NCBI GenBank assembly: GCA_013398055.1
Contig: VZRS01000313.1
Span: 1,276,865 to 1,340,864 of the forward strand
Direction of reading: 5' to 3'
DNA: 64,000 nt
From: Ifrita kowaldi
Taxonomy: Eukaryota > Chordata > Aves > Passeriformes > Cinclosomatidae
Of this stretch, positions 1 through 12,500 are shown piece after piece (position 1 is the stretch's first letter; each line of letters opens with the position of its first letter). A model generated the notes under the pieces. That model ran no database searches. It was given only the letters and a program-made list of their open reading frames with translations, and had not been told where the DNA came from. A program made the translations under genes and the position numbers.

Positions 1-1465
1 GAAAGTGAGTTTAAAGGTTCAGAGTCTTTGGAGAGGATCCAGGCAGATCTTTGTGCCTTCAACTCCCTTAGAAACTGGGGAGGGCTGGGGGCCGGGAGAA
101 GATTTGCATGAGCAAGTTCTCCCCTTGGCTTGAATGCAAAGGGGAGCAGTGAGCAGCGGCAGAAATTGAACACCATGGGCCAGATTCTTCCTCCTCCTCT
201 GGGCCCTCTTACCTGTGTCTCTGCTATTTTGACTTGATAGCACTCAGTACACATATAAATGGTGGTACAGGATGCAAGCAATGAGGAATCAAGCACCAGC
301 AGAAGCAGTTTTAGAGATAAGAAATTACAACACTAGCTTTGTATCCTGTGGCAGTTGGAGAGGAGGAGGCTAATTTTTCTCGAATAATTTAAGTAGCAAG
401 TCACCTTTAGCCCCTGTAAAGAGCCCCTACTACTTTAATGACAGCTGCACCTGTGGTGTTGAATGCCCAATGTGCTACTTTGCACAGGGCAGCCACTGTA
501 GAAAATATACTGGGTGTCCCCTCAGCTTTCTTCTGCAGTAATTTCCTTGCTGAGGAAACAAGTTGCTGAACCAGTGTGAAAGTATTTTTATTGTATCTGT
601 GGTCCCTTTGTTCTCCATTCTCTGAGGAGAAAAAGAGTCGGGTCACCCTGTGACCTTGAAGCTCACAGACAACTTCAGATTTACACAAGAAATACCACCC
701 AGGCTAGAAACCGGTCCCTAGTCTGAGTAGGAGAAGGATTAGTTTAATAAAAGATGACTTTACCTTCCCCAAAGGAATCATCTTCTTCTCCGAGTGCAGT
801 CAAATCTTCTTGGGAGTGCTGCATCGTGGCAAGGACGCAGCTCAGGGAGCAGCCAGAGCCAAGTGCTTGAACCTGTTCCTACGCTACAGCTCGACTGTTT
901 CCTTTCGCCAGTTTCCTAAACATTTTGGTGGTAACAGCTTCCGCATCTGCACTTACGAAAATAATCCCATTCATACAAATGACGCCTCTTGTTTTTACAG
1001 TCAGCCAGCCTTTGAGATGAGCTTTGAGGTGGGGTGTCCTTACTGCTGAGAGAGAAGTTGATTTTGAGAGCAGAGGAGGCAGGACAGGCTCAAAATGCAC
1101 CCTGCCCTGCTGCTGAATGCCATAGCTGCGCAGCGGCAGCCCTGTCAGCCCGGGGTGTAAGAGTTTTGCATATGAATGGGAATGTTTTCTGGTGGCAGAG
1201 GTAGAGCTGGGGAACAACTCACCCTGTTCGGACTGCAGAGCAACTCCTCCCTTTCACCCCAGGGACAGTGTGTCAAGAGGAAACCCCCAGGCTCTCTCAG
1301 TGTCGTGTATTCATGGAACTAATTTTTCTTCTAGCACGGCGGCAGTGACATCACTTTCTCACCCACAATGGGGTGGCCCATAGCCATGGACATGTGGACA
1401 AGCTGGAAAGCCATAGGTGATGGCAGGTGTCCCATGGGCAGATGCCTTGGCAGGGACATGATTCT

Positions 1466-1499
1466 CACAGACTGGGACTTACCCGAGTCCCAGTCTGTG
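1466..1499. repeat. Perfect inverted repeat: 14-bp arms, 6-nt loop
   Basis: The left arm CACAGACTGGGACT (1,466-1,479) is the exact reverse complement of the right arm AGTCCCAGTCTGTG (1,486-1,499), with loop TACCCG between them. Pairing stops at once on both outer sides (T against G). As RNA it would form a stable short hairpin from either strand. It is shorter than a usual animal microRNA precursor. No transposon or gene around it explains it. Confidence 0.9.
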
Positions 1500-4185
1500 G
1501 TGCACTACCAAACCCAAGGACCTTCCTGGTCAGGTGTACAACAGAGCAACACCAAAGTAAAACTTGCTGTCTGCCAACAATTGGCACCGTATTTGAGTCA
1601 CTACTAATTTCGCATCAGACTGGTCCATTCTGTCACTGTGTTTCCTGAACTTTATAAAGCAAGTTGACTCCTTTGTGTCAGGTCCCTCAGTTTATGAGAG
1701 GACCTTACCTTCAAACTAACTTACTCCAAACTTGTACAAAAATACGTTTGGCCTTTAGGTAGTGTCTGAGCCTTGCATAGCCCTGCTGTCTTAGTTGGTG
1801 CACTCAGGGATATTTCATATGCGTGTCTGTCCACTGTGGGGCCGAGCACTGGCAGTCCCCCACAGCTCTGCTATCAGAAGTCAGAATATAGTGATGGTAA
1901 ACCTGTACTGAGTAGTGATTACTCAGTCTAGTAATTGCATGTGTCACCACACCCTTAGAAGCGAGACTCCAGCACAGCAGCCGTGTTCGCTGCAGCTTCC
2001 GGCAGATGAGTCACAAGCAGATATAATGAGCTCTTCTCTAGTTATTATGTTGGGATTTTTAAAGCTCTCGCAGTGTGTGTCTGCAAGGCACTGCACAACT
2101 TGCACTAAAGATGGGACAGGTCCATTTGAAGCACCTGATCTCACTCCAGCCCAGGCCATGTTCATTAGCGAATCCTATGGCAGCACTTTGGTCATCATAG
2201 GAAGCTGAAAAGACCCTTCCCAGCTCATGTACAGCCTTCCTCTGGGTGCAGGGCCCCTGGAAAGTGGTGCTGCATCCCACCTGCTCATGCCTCCCCCTCG
2301 CTGTCCCATCAGGTGCCTTGATTGCACAATCTGGGAGTTGCTGCCTTTCCTAGGTGGATGTGGTTGAAGCCAAGAGCATCCCAGGACTGGTTTTTACTGG
2401 GGCATTGTGGTTCGCTTGCTGGGTTGTTCCTCTGCCATGGCAGCAAGGCTCCTTAAGGAACTCCATTCCCAAAAGGCCCCCCTCGTACTTGGCTTTGCTT
2501 TAAAATTACACTTGTTCAAATCCCCACAGAGATGACAGCTTGGCCCAACAGGCAAGAGAGAGGACTTGTTTCTGGCCCTGCTGGACAGCCTTGGGGAAGT
2601 CACTCCTCCTTTCTAGACACTCTCCCTCGCCCTTTTTCTTGCTCTGCTTATTTGAAATGATTTTTTCAGGCAAGGACCATCTCTGTTTAGATGGTAGCTG
2701 CTCCCTATTGTGCTCAATAGCATCCCTCTGCCTCAGTATGGCCCTCCAGCCATGGTGCTGAGTAGATGGAGAAAGTAATAAAAAGAGAGAAACACCATTT
2801 TTGGGTGATGAGGGGAAGCAGAGAAGAAGAGGAGATCAGCAAGAGAGAGAGGTATGAAAAGAGGAATAGTAAGAGACATGAAAGCTGCAGAGGAAACGAA
2901 TCAGTCTGGAGGGAAGAGGTGCTGGCATAGGAAGCTGGGACCTCCCCAGGCACTGCCTCCCAGGGTCAGGGCTGGGAACCCCTGAGCTTGCAGAGGCTGG
3001 CACGGCCAGCACGGGAAATGATTGCTGGGGGTGAGGGAAAGGAGAAGTGCTGAAGGAAAGACAGCCACAGGGTGTATCTTGCCTTAAAGCTTCCTGGCAA
3101 GACCCACTCCCGGCAATGGGCAGTCGCTGCCCGTGGTTTCCTTGCAACAGCAGGAAGTGGTTGGCAGAAATCTTGAGCCCCTATAAAGTCAGTGGCTAAA
3201 CTGCCCCAGGGTGCTGTGGAGCATGTCAGTCTCTGAGGACTGGGGTGGGCCAGAAGAGGCTTCTGCTCTGTTGAGGAAGGGTTTTGGGCTTGATTAGAAT
3301 AAGTTGCAAGATGAATGATGCTACAAATACAGATGTGAATGCTTGAACCAGACAGACAGCCTAGCAAGAAGAATCACAGAGAAAATACACTGCAACAGCA
3401 ATGCTAGCTTTCCTGTGTTGTCCTGCAGTTGGAGCTCATTTGTAACTTGGGCATGGGAAGTTTTAGCCATTTACCTCTTCCTTCAGAAACATGGAGGAGC
3501 AAGCCACACTGTCCTGGTTATCGTGGCAGCTCCCTTTTATGCTGCACTTCCCTGGGACTTAAAGCTATTTCCTTACCCACTGTTTTCAGTCAGCCTCTCC
3601 GGATGCCTGTTACCTTGACAGCCCTTTTTTCTTTTATTTTCAGGAATTAAAAGGCATCAAAAGCTGTCCTCTCTCCCGAAAACAACTGTCACCAGAATTA
3701 ACACAGCAGTCGGGCTGGTGATGAATGGTAATGACTCAGCCTCCATTGCAGATGCACAAAGAGGAGCTGCTTTGATTCGTTCCCGTTTGCCACATCGTCC
3801 CTTGACGGCAGCCTCACCTACATTGCTCGCAGCATGTGATGTTCCTCCAGAGACCTGTCCCCCAGGGGAGCACAGTGCTCTTTCCCTCGAGGCAGGGTAC
3901 ATTAACACGGACAAAAACAGTCCACCTCGCATGGATGCCCAGGTTCCCCCTCTCCCTGCTCCATCTTTGCCTTTGGGGCAGCAGGATTTTGCCCTGGCAG
4001 TTTGTGTGGCCGTGTCTTTGCTGCTTACTGATGTCAACCATCAGCCTAACAAAGTGTCTTCCTCCCTACTTTGTCTTGTAGCACATCCCCTCTGTACCCA
4101 CAAGAAGCATATTTTTCTCATTCTTGTTGAGCTGTTCTGAAACACAGTGACTTCTTTGCACCTGTTGGCTTAAAAAGCCCCACTC

Positions 4186-4225
4186 CACACACACACACAA
4201 AAAAAAAAATAAAATAAAAAAAAAT
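4186..4225. repeat. CA-repeat running into A-rich tract
   Basis: A short run of CA dinucleotides passes directly into a long A-rich block broken only by single T residues. This is ordinary microsatellite sequence. An A-rich run can mark a retroposed 3' end, but I see no matching element upstream of it. Confidence 0.75.
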
Positions 4226-5199
4226 CCCCCAATCAATTTTGCATCCACTGCAAAACTCTCACGTGCATATTCTTTATGTAACCACATCTGATGCTGCTCT
4301 CAGGAAAAGCCACCACCCATCTTCTAAGAACCTGTCAACAAAAAGCGGGGGAGCCTGGGGAAATGTCAAAAACAAGGGCGGATCAAGCAAAAGGAGACAA
4401 CTTTTACAGCAGCTTCTTTGCACTACTCCAGCCTGACTCTTCTTCCCCTGCAAGTTAGTTTATTAGAATTTCTGATCCAGGAAAAAGTCAAGTGTTCTGA
4501 TGTTTTATCTTCAGATACAGGACTAAAAGCCATTCCTAATGAAAAAAAAGTGTGAAAAATTGTGCCATTTAGAAGTTTTGGGGTTGTTTTAATTCAACCC
4601 TACCTTAAATTACCAATACCTCCACAAGCAGCAGAAGAGATGAGTTTGCCATCTTCTGTGTCTGAAACAGCTCTGCCCTATTCACATCTCCTCCTGTTCC
4701 AGCACTAGAAAGATTCTTGAGATACAGAAAGTTGCGGGTCACAGGGGTAGTTAGTGCCCTGCTCTTTTCTGAGGCTGTTTTGGGAGTGGAGATTGCACAT
4801 GGTGGCATAATCTACATGGAAAACAAGGGGGAGGAAAAACTGATAAAGGAAGGGCAGATGACCCTGAGGTAGAGATAATATGAAAGAGAACCTAGAAAAA
4901 GGTGGCTGACACTGGTCAGTTTGGGAAAGTGAGTGTTCACATGCATTTGGAGTACTTGTAGAAGTTTTGCTCTGGGTGTTGCTGCAGCGTCAGTTCTCCA
5001 GCAAAACATGCTCCTCAGAAACCTGATAAATAGAGTTACAATAACTTGTCTAGTTGCTAACTCATTTGCAAGTTACAGTGACTCCAGGGACTTAGATTAT
5101 GTTTAGACAGTCTGTGTCAGTGTCTGACTGAGCTTCGTATAATTTTTTCTTTCCAACTCTGGAAACTTTTCACACTTTTTTTGCCAAAAATCTAAGCAC

Positions 5200-5216
5200 T
5201 TTTTTTTTTTTTTTTT
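5200..5216. repeat. Poly(T) run of 17
   Basis: Seventeen consecutive T residues. It may be a simple repeat or the poly(A) tail of a retroposed sequence on the minus strand. I recognise no cDNA-like sequence on either side, so the simple-repeat reading is preferred. Confidence 0.8.
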
Positions 5217-5879
5217 GTTAAGTAGGGATATTCAGTTCCAGAGAAAACCTGGGAGAATTTCTCCCTTTTACTGTCCAGAAGGCGAGTCAGCAGCCAAGCC
5301 AGGCCAGTAGAAGACATGACTCACTGCACACAACTTCACAGACATTAGGAGCCCTGTGCACAAATCTTCACAAGGCTGTGAAATATACACCATACATTTC
5401 GGAGAGCTGAAAAAAGGGCAGGCTCCAGGAACCTTTCACCCAGCAGAGAGGACAGTGGCCCCTGAGGACCCCTGTACTACCTTATCTTTGTGCTCAATTC
5501 CCCAGCAGACACACATTGCAGCGAACAGGAGTGCTGTTGGTGCCCTGCTGGTGTCCATTCATGTTCCCCACCCTGCTGTGAGCAGGGAACCCATCACATG
5601 CCCCAGGGGTGAGTGGCATTTGTGTCCATTCAGGTGTGACATTGCAATCTACAACACCTAGCACATCCCACCAGCACATCAAAGGTGACTTTGGCTTCTT
5701 CCAAGACAGTCTTTTTTCATTCCAGTATCACTTGGCCTACTGTCTTCTCATAGCAAAATATTATTTCAATTCAAAGGGAGGAATCAAACCATGCTGGATG
5801 AAATCCCTACAGAATGAATATCATCTTGAAAATTGTACTCTGTTAAGTAGTTCCCAAGTGGCTCATTATTAAAAGATAA

Positions 5880-6540
5880 GAAAAGGGTCAAGCATGGTTT
5901 TGCAGGGCTCAGCCTTGGATCGGGTATTATTCAATATATACTTTAATATCCTAGATGATATTTAATATCCCAGAATAGATATGATCACACTCATTACAAT
6001 TGCAGATGCCAGGCTTCCCAGCATATGTACACTGGAGGACAGAATCAAAATTCAAGCTAATAGTGACAAACTGGAGAAGCTCTCTGGAAACAATTAAATG
6101 CAAGAGAATGGTCTGTGAAGTACTATGCTCCAGCAGGAATAATCCTTATAAATGCAGGCTGAGGGATGGCTACTTCAGTAGTGTGTTTTCAGGAAAAAAG
6201 GCTGCAGGCAGCAAAACAGCACCCAAAACCAGCAGACAGCTTGTCATCAGGTGTGAACAAAGGCAAAGGCACAAAGTAATTCAGGCAATGCTTGAGGTTA
6301 ATAAGGCCTCTGCCAAGGCAGGACAAGGGTTTCAGACATCTCAGTTCAAGGAGGACAGAGACTGTTTAGTGATGTTCCTCAGGGGAACGACCAGACCTCT
6401 CTGAGGGCTAGGAAATGGGAAATTAAGGAAAAGACTGGAGAAACTGTAGCTTATTCATTTTGAGGGAGAGAGAATGAATATAGGAGAGAAGAGCAGTACT
6501 CAAGCCCTCTTCTTCACCTTTGTTGTGAACAAGGTGTCAT
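5880..6540 (+). mobile_element. Ancient, heavily decayed CR1-type LINE remnant
   Basis: Translation near 5,888-5,970 gives VLQGSALD followed by LFNIYFNILDD. This matches the reverse transcriptase block of CR1-type LINEs, where PQGSVLGP and LFN(I/T)(F/Y)INDLDD are usual. Further on, a decayed ADD-box equivalent (near 6,003), an RNNP motif (near 6,137) and a final part resembling the LEK-RRL region (about 6,430-6,480) follow in the expected order. Stops and frame changes are scattered throughout, so it codes for nothing. Divergence is much greater than in the other CR1 copies here, which suggests an old insertion. The outer borders are approximate. Confidence 0.6.
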
Positions 6541-7720
6541 GAAGTGAGACTGCAGAATGGAGGAAGCAAATCAGGAGGCAGATTGGGTAGCAAACTAGCA
6601 GAAAATAGGAAGAAGCAAGTTAGGAAAAGCCACTTGCCAACAGCCAAGACAGTGAAGCAGCCAAAGACAGTGCTTCGGTGAGTCAGTGCTGAGTGAATCA
6701 GAGTGCTGCTTTAACCTACAAAGCATATATAAGGCTTTTGAAGAACAGAGCAGAGAAGTAGCTATTGGGAATAACATGAGGATAGTTGATTCTGCCTTAG
6801 GGGAGGGCAGTGGGAATAGGGGATCTCTTGAGGTTAGACTCAGTGCTGTTTTGCTAGAGCAGCTATTGAGTAATGCTGGATTTCTGCTTCTTAGATTTAT
6901 TTCTCAGTGACATTTAGCTGAGTGCTAAATTTTCCCACTGCTTGAGGGGTCCAGCACATTCCAGTGGCTCTTGACTGGGATGGGAATATTTTTGCTATTT
7001 CAAGCAATTTAAGTATCCCTACTATCTTTCTCCTTCTATAAGAAATCTTCATGTCTGCTTGCTTTCGCCTTCATTCTTTCTTCCTAGTTCTTTTGTCACC
7101 TATTCATCTGTAAGCCAGTGAGGTCGTAGTCATCAACAAAGAATAGAGGATGAATTTTTCATCCTTTGATGATTAAATCCCATGGGTTTCTCTCAGAAGC
7201 ACTTCAGATTGTTTCCATAAATTGTTATAGAGAAGCAGTCTGCAAACCAACAACTATGCTCAGTCCTGCTAAGCATCAAAACCTTGTGTCTTACTAAAAG
7301 TTAGACATCAACTATTTAATACTTTTATCAATGTGAACAAATTCTAAAATTGACCCAAGAGGTCTAGACAATATTCTAATGCCTATACCAAAGCCACAAG
7401 ACCATCCCAATTTTGTCTACTATAATTCTTGTTAACAATACTTTTTTTTCTCCCATACTAACTACCTTGGATGTTGGAGGAAATACAGGCAAGAAAGTCA
7501 TCTCATTGTTCAGCTGCATGTCTTCCATCCCTGGCAAAGGATATTGCAAGGTGATTCACAACATTATTTTAGTAGTATTTCCAAAAAGATATGAGTTCCC
7601 TTTCTTTCCCTTTAGGTAGACTATTGGAAATGGAGTGAAAGCCCCAGGTAATTTATTTTAAACTCCCAGGTCACACTGTCAAACAAATGATGTCTGTGGA
7701 TGAGTGCCTTTCCTTCTCAT

Positions 7721-7948
7721 TTATAATTCTGGACTATTCAGTTTGGGGGCCTTTGCTGATCTTCGTTGTGTACACTGTGTTTCCAGTTTCTCCAGCTGCT
7801 GGAAGGAGTTCAGGAGCTGGCCTTCTCCCCTAGACTTTGCTTCTTCCAGCTCCAACCAGTAGTGTTCTTTCTGCTGCTGGGAGATGGTTCTTGACAGAAT
7901 TGATCCCAGGTATTTTGCAAGACAGTGTGGGGTTTTTTGCTTTGCCAA
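7721..7948 (-). other. Coiled-coil-like open frame, possible terminal exon or pseudogene piece
   Basis: The frame encodes 75 residues, but only the C-terminal part looks protein-like. It contains KEHYWLELEEAKSRGE and then LLNSFQQLEKLETQ, with hydrophobic residues at heptad-like spacing among charged ones, ending in PKLNSPEL and a TAA stop. On the minus strand an AATAAA signal lies about 70 nt beyond the stop (plus positions 7,652-7,657). A CATCTCCCAG acceptor-like sequence precedes the KEHYW part, but its pyrimidine tract is weak. I do not recognise the protein family. It could be a real last exon, a retropseudogene fragment or chance. Confidence 0.25.
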
Positions 7949-9500
7949 AGGGTTTTTTTTTTTTTACGTTCTCCCATATTCTGTCAAACTGTGAGTGAGA
8001 TGGGCAGCTTTAGTTGTGAAATGGCTCAGACCCTGCCTGGGGCTGATCCCAAAGGAGCAAGCGTGTATTTCTCTCAGGCAGTCTGACTTAGCTGCTTCCA
8101 TCTCCAGGACACTGCCAAGTCTCAGCATTTCCCCCTTGCCTACAACGCATTCTTCTCATCAGTCCCTAAATCACTATAAATTACTGTTTAACACCTCTCT
8201 TGCAGAGCACCACTTAGCAGGGACTAGTGGACATAAGGAATTGGTGCTGCACATAATGCTGCAGGCAGGAGTATGAAATTCAGGCAGTGTGAAGAGTGGG
8301 TGCATAGACTAAGGGTATCAAAGCCCAGGAATTCCTTTGTTTGGGATCCCCCTGGCCCACCAGCTTGAGCTGTTATTATGTCGCAGCCCCACAGTTAAAT
8401 TACTTAAAGAAGCCGGATGTCTGGGACTTTGCTATGGGAAACTTAGGATTGAGGGGATAAGGGAAACTTGTCTGCGTGGGTGTGGTGTGTGTATGGAGTC
8501 AAATGGGGGACCCCTTGGTTCAGTGGAACTTCCCCCTGCGAAGGGACTTTGCTCTCTGCAGTTAAAGTCTCAGACCGTGGGGCTGTGACTGCCAGAGTGG
8601 CATCCGAATGGTCAGATTCATTAACATGGTAAGTTTCATTAACACAAATTCTATATCTCCAAGAGCTGAAACAGCCCTAAACCTTGAACTTCCTCTATTT
8701 TGTAGGAAGGCATCACTTCATTGTAGCTCACACAGGTAACAGCAAAGACGGTGTAACATCAGCTTCACCAGTGAGGGCATTTGGTTTCAAGCCCAGTCCA
8801 TTTTCTGTGAAACTTTTGCTGATACTGGCCCTAACATAGGTGCTATCTCCCAGGCCACGTGTCCCTGACTCCTGGTACCAAGGTCCCAGGGAGTCTGAGC
8901 ATTCAATGCTAAATAGTGCCAATTGGAACACTCAAGCTTTTGATCTTTCTGCAGTTCCAACCCATACACTGCAGGTGGCCATGGCACAGTCAGTAGTGGG
9001 GTTGTATTAAAACTGGAGCATCTTGGCTTTTGAAAAACAAAGAGTGGTTGCCAAAGGATGGAAAAGCTCTCATATTGCCTATTGTTCACGTGCCAGCAGA
9101 GAAGAACACTTCTGTTAAGGAAAAAAAAGGTTAAATTGAGAGGGGCCTATTCCGTTCTGTATTTCAGGTAGCTTTTTGAGAAATTGTTCTGAAAAATGTC
9201 CCTGTTTTGTGTTTGCAGCCTCTTGCTACATTGGCAACACTCTGGGATTGAGTTCTCTGAATAATTGCAACAGCAGAATTTACTTCTCTTTTTACTGAAG
9301 CCCTAGAATAAAAGCATAGCTGAGAACGGAACCTGTGGTAAAGGAAATCTCACCACAAGGCATCCCCGCCCTGTTTGCCTTCCTCCTTGAGCAAGTGGTA
9401 CAGGGCATGTGCAGGGGCTGGATGTGCACAGGGCTGGTAATTGCTCTCCTGGAGGGATTGCTTCATTTCTGCTCCTACAAAGTAGGGCAGAAAAGAGGAA

Positions 9501-9532
9501 TTTTAAATTTTTTTTTAATTTTTTTTTTTTTT
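9501..9532. repeat. T-rich tract
   Basis: A block of T residues broken by two short AA/AAA interruptions, ending in TTAGCACAG. It resembles a long pyrimidine tract followed by AG, but no coding-like sequence follows, so it is listed only as low-complexity sequence. Confidence 0.75.
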
Positions 9533-12500
9533 AGCACAGTGTCTCCCTTTTTGCAATTTGTTGAAGTGATTAGCAGCTCAGAAATAGTGTGATGACCACA
9601 GCAGACGTACTTGGTGTTTTTGGGTTTGGTTGCTTTTAACTGAAGAATAACAGTTCTCTCTTCCCTGCAAAGCACAGAGGGGGGTCGATTGAAGGAATGT
9701 GGATTTGGGGTCCCTCAAAAGAAAGCAGTGAAGAGCCACATCCATATCTTTCAGGAAGAAATTCTGGCAGCTGGGTGGACAAACAATGATAGCACTTGTA
9801 GAGTACCTTAGAATGAGGAAACTCTGCAAACATTTGCATGCATCTGCAGCTCTCTATCCTGGAAAGATAAAGTAGTTTAAGACAGGAAGCAAAGAGCAGC
9901 TTTTCCACCTTTAAATAGTGGCAGTTGTTGGCCGTGGTATCCCAAACAAAATTCACCCATAGAAGGTACCTAAAACCTTCCACTGTCTGTACATGGCCAG
10001 GATTTTGGGTCCCTCCTGCTGCATTGCTGCACTAATGCTTAGCTGGCTCAGGGAAGGATCACCACCCACTGCATCAGTGATTCTTCAGCAGCCTTGATTT
10101 TGCTAATCAGCCTGTCTTTCATCCTGGCCTTGTTTGCTGAGAGAGCAACTTCAGAGAGAGCGGTACAACACAGGAAAGTAAAAATAGCAACAAGAGTTTC
10201 TGCAAAATGTGGCACTTCATGCAATTACTTTTCTTCCTGTTTGCATCTCCTGAATTTTCTTTTTCTAGCAAGTTTAACTCTTGTGTAGAGACCACACACA
10301 CATATATTGAAGCTAGTGCAAGGTTCTTCTAAACAGCAGTGGACCGTGGAGTTAGTTTCTCACAGTAAACAAAAAATGGCTCAGTCTGATGTTAATGAGT
10401 TTTAGTATTTTACACAACAGGCAATTCAGAAATAATATTCATGGCTGACAGAAAATAACATAAGCTGGCCAAAAAGAAGGAAAACCAGAAACAAACAGCA
10501 TATCCCTGTGGGCAGCGTCTTTCTTTTAGGACAGGACAGTGTTATGGTTGATCTAATAGCCTTGACACAGGTTTCAAAATTGCAGAAGAGACAAGAAATT
10601 GGTGACAACAAATTAGTGATCTACATTGAGAGACAAAGCAGCTACTGTGGAAGACACACTGGCATACCCTAATTCATGCTCCCTGCACAGAGTGCTACAA
10701 AAAAAACTGAAAAAACTTGGGGGTGGGGGGTAAGTATATTTTATCTCAATTTGACTTCACATTGTCCACCCAGTCCTAGAGATGGGCAGAGAGATGATAC
10801 TGCTCAGGGAGGGTGGCAAGGATGGAGCAGCTGAGTGAGGACTGGCTTGGTGAGCAGTGGTGGGCCTTGCCCAGGGCACAGCAGCTCATCTTTGCCACCA
10901 CTGTGGTGTGAGACAGAGCCCCAGGAAGAGCCTCTCCCCACCTCTCACCGGGTGTCTGCCCTCTGCCACAGCCCCCTTCCCTCCTGCCAGAGCCCAGGCT
11001 GGTGTGCAATGGGAATGGTACCCCTCCTCCCTGCTCCTCTGCAGAGCATGGCCAGGATGGAAATAAAATCAAAAGAAAAAAGGATTTTTTTTTTCCATCA
11101 TGCATCTTAGCAACAGCACCTACACAAAGATCTAAGTATAAGATCTTTTACCCCCCACCTTTCCAAGCAATTAGCATGCTGAAATGCAGGAAGAAACAGG
11201 ATGGCGATGTCAAAACTGACACGTAGGAAGACCATTTCCTTTTCACAAGGGTTTCACAGTGTGGACCAAGCTGGCTGAGAACAATTTCTGAACCCTTCTC
11301 CTCCCCGTGGAGAATTGCCTCTGCAGCAGCTTTGGTAACCCTCCAAAACCGCCTGCTTTTGGTGACTGGCACTCTCCTGGTAGCTGATGCCCAGAAGGTC
11401 TCACATTTTCAAAGTAAGAAACCCCAACCCCCATGGAATGCTCTCCAGTGAAACTAGGTTGCTTAAAAACATCTGAGAAAGGTGGAGAAGGGAGGCTGCC
11501 TGTTTGAAGTAGATAGGCTGTCTTTTGGAGCAGAGCAGAGAAGAAAGGCAGCTGGTGACATATTCAGTGCAGCATTGGCTCCGTCTGAGCCTTCTTTTGT
11601 CGGCCAGATTTTAAATTAATCTCAATCTGGTCTCTGAATCTTGCTGGCAAGTTTTCTGGTACATTTAAGACTTAGAAGAGACTAAAGAAAGATGCTAGGC
11701 AGACAAATTTATGTTAGGGTTTCCAGGTGTAGCCAGCATTGCCTGGGAAGTTATTTGTGAAAATGGAGGCTGCCATGGGAAATGGTGGGGGGAATCTCCT
11801 CCAGAGCCACGCAGCTTGTCTGTGCAGGGGGAGCAGGCAAAGCCCCCTGGCTGAAACACAGCCAGACCTATGCAGCTGGCCATGAACCAAATCTGGTTAC
11901 TCTCATGAGCTGGTATTCAGGGTTTGCATCTTGAATAAAGAGTTGAGTAAATCCAAGCCCTTTGGTTTTGCTGTGTTTTCCTTCCTAAAAGCAAATAATG
12001 ATGTTTTTTTCCTCTTAGCATCCGAGCAATGTTATTTCCACCCAAAAAGTATGCTTTTCCAGCCTGCAGCTAATGAATGGAGCAGACAGGTTGCAGGGAG
12101 GATGTTGCTGGGGGCAGCAGGGAGCTGGAGGTGGGAAGGAAACACCTGAAGGAAACTCCTCATACATGTGAGCCTTCTCATACATGAAACCTCCATAGAG
12201 TTTCAATCTTTATTTCTTCATGTTTACTGAGATTTTCCCTCTGAGTGCTTTGTCAGTGACAGCCTGATTCTTTTTCTTCTCTCCTTGCACCACAAGGCTG
12301 GGATGCTGCCTAATGCCAACTCACCCAAACACCTCTTCCCAGAGTGCCCACTTGTCCCTGTGCTGCACCTGGGGGTTCGTGACTGGTTAAAGCAAAGCAA
12401 AAGGTCTTCTCTTGAAGGTTTTAATGAAGCCCCCTCTGGTCTCCACTTGGTTTAGCATTTAGGTGAGCAGTCCATCACTGCTGTGTTTGCAGGCCCAGCT

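Larger units (their letters stand above)
1..5879. other. Unique non-coding stretch, no recognised gene
   Basis: I see no recognisable coding exon, RNA gene or intact mobile element here. Open frames are short and overlap on both strands, as chance frames do. Local items are a perfect hairpin at 1,466-1,499, a CA/A-rich tract near 4,186-4,225, and a run of 17 T at 5,200-5,216. The stretch could be intergenic or intronic; the sequence alone does not decide. Confidence 0.6.
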
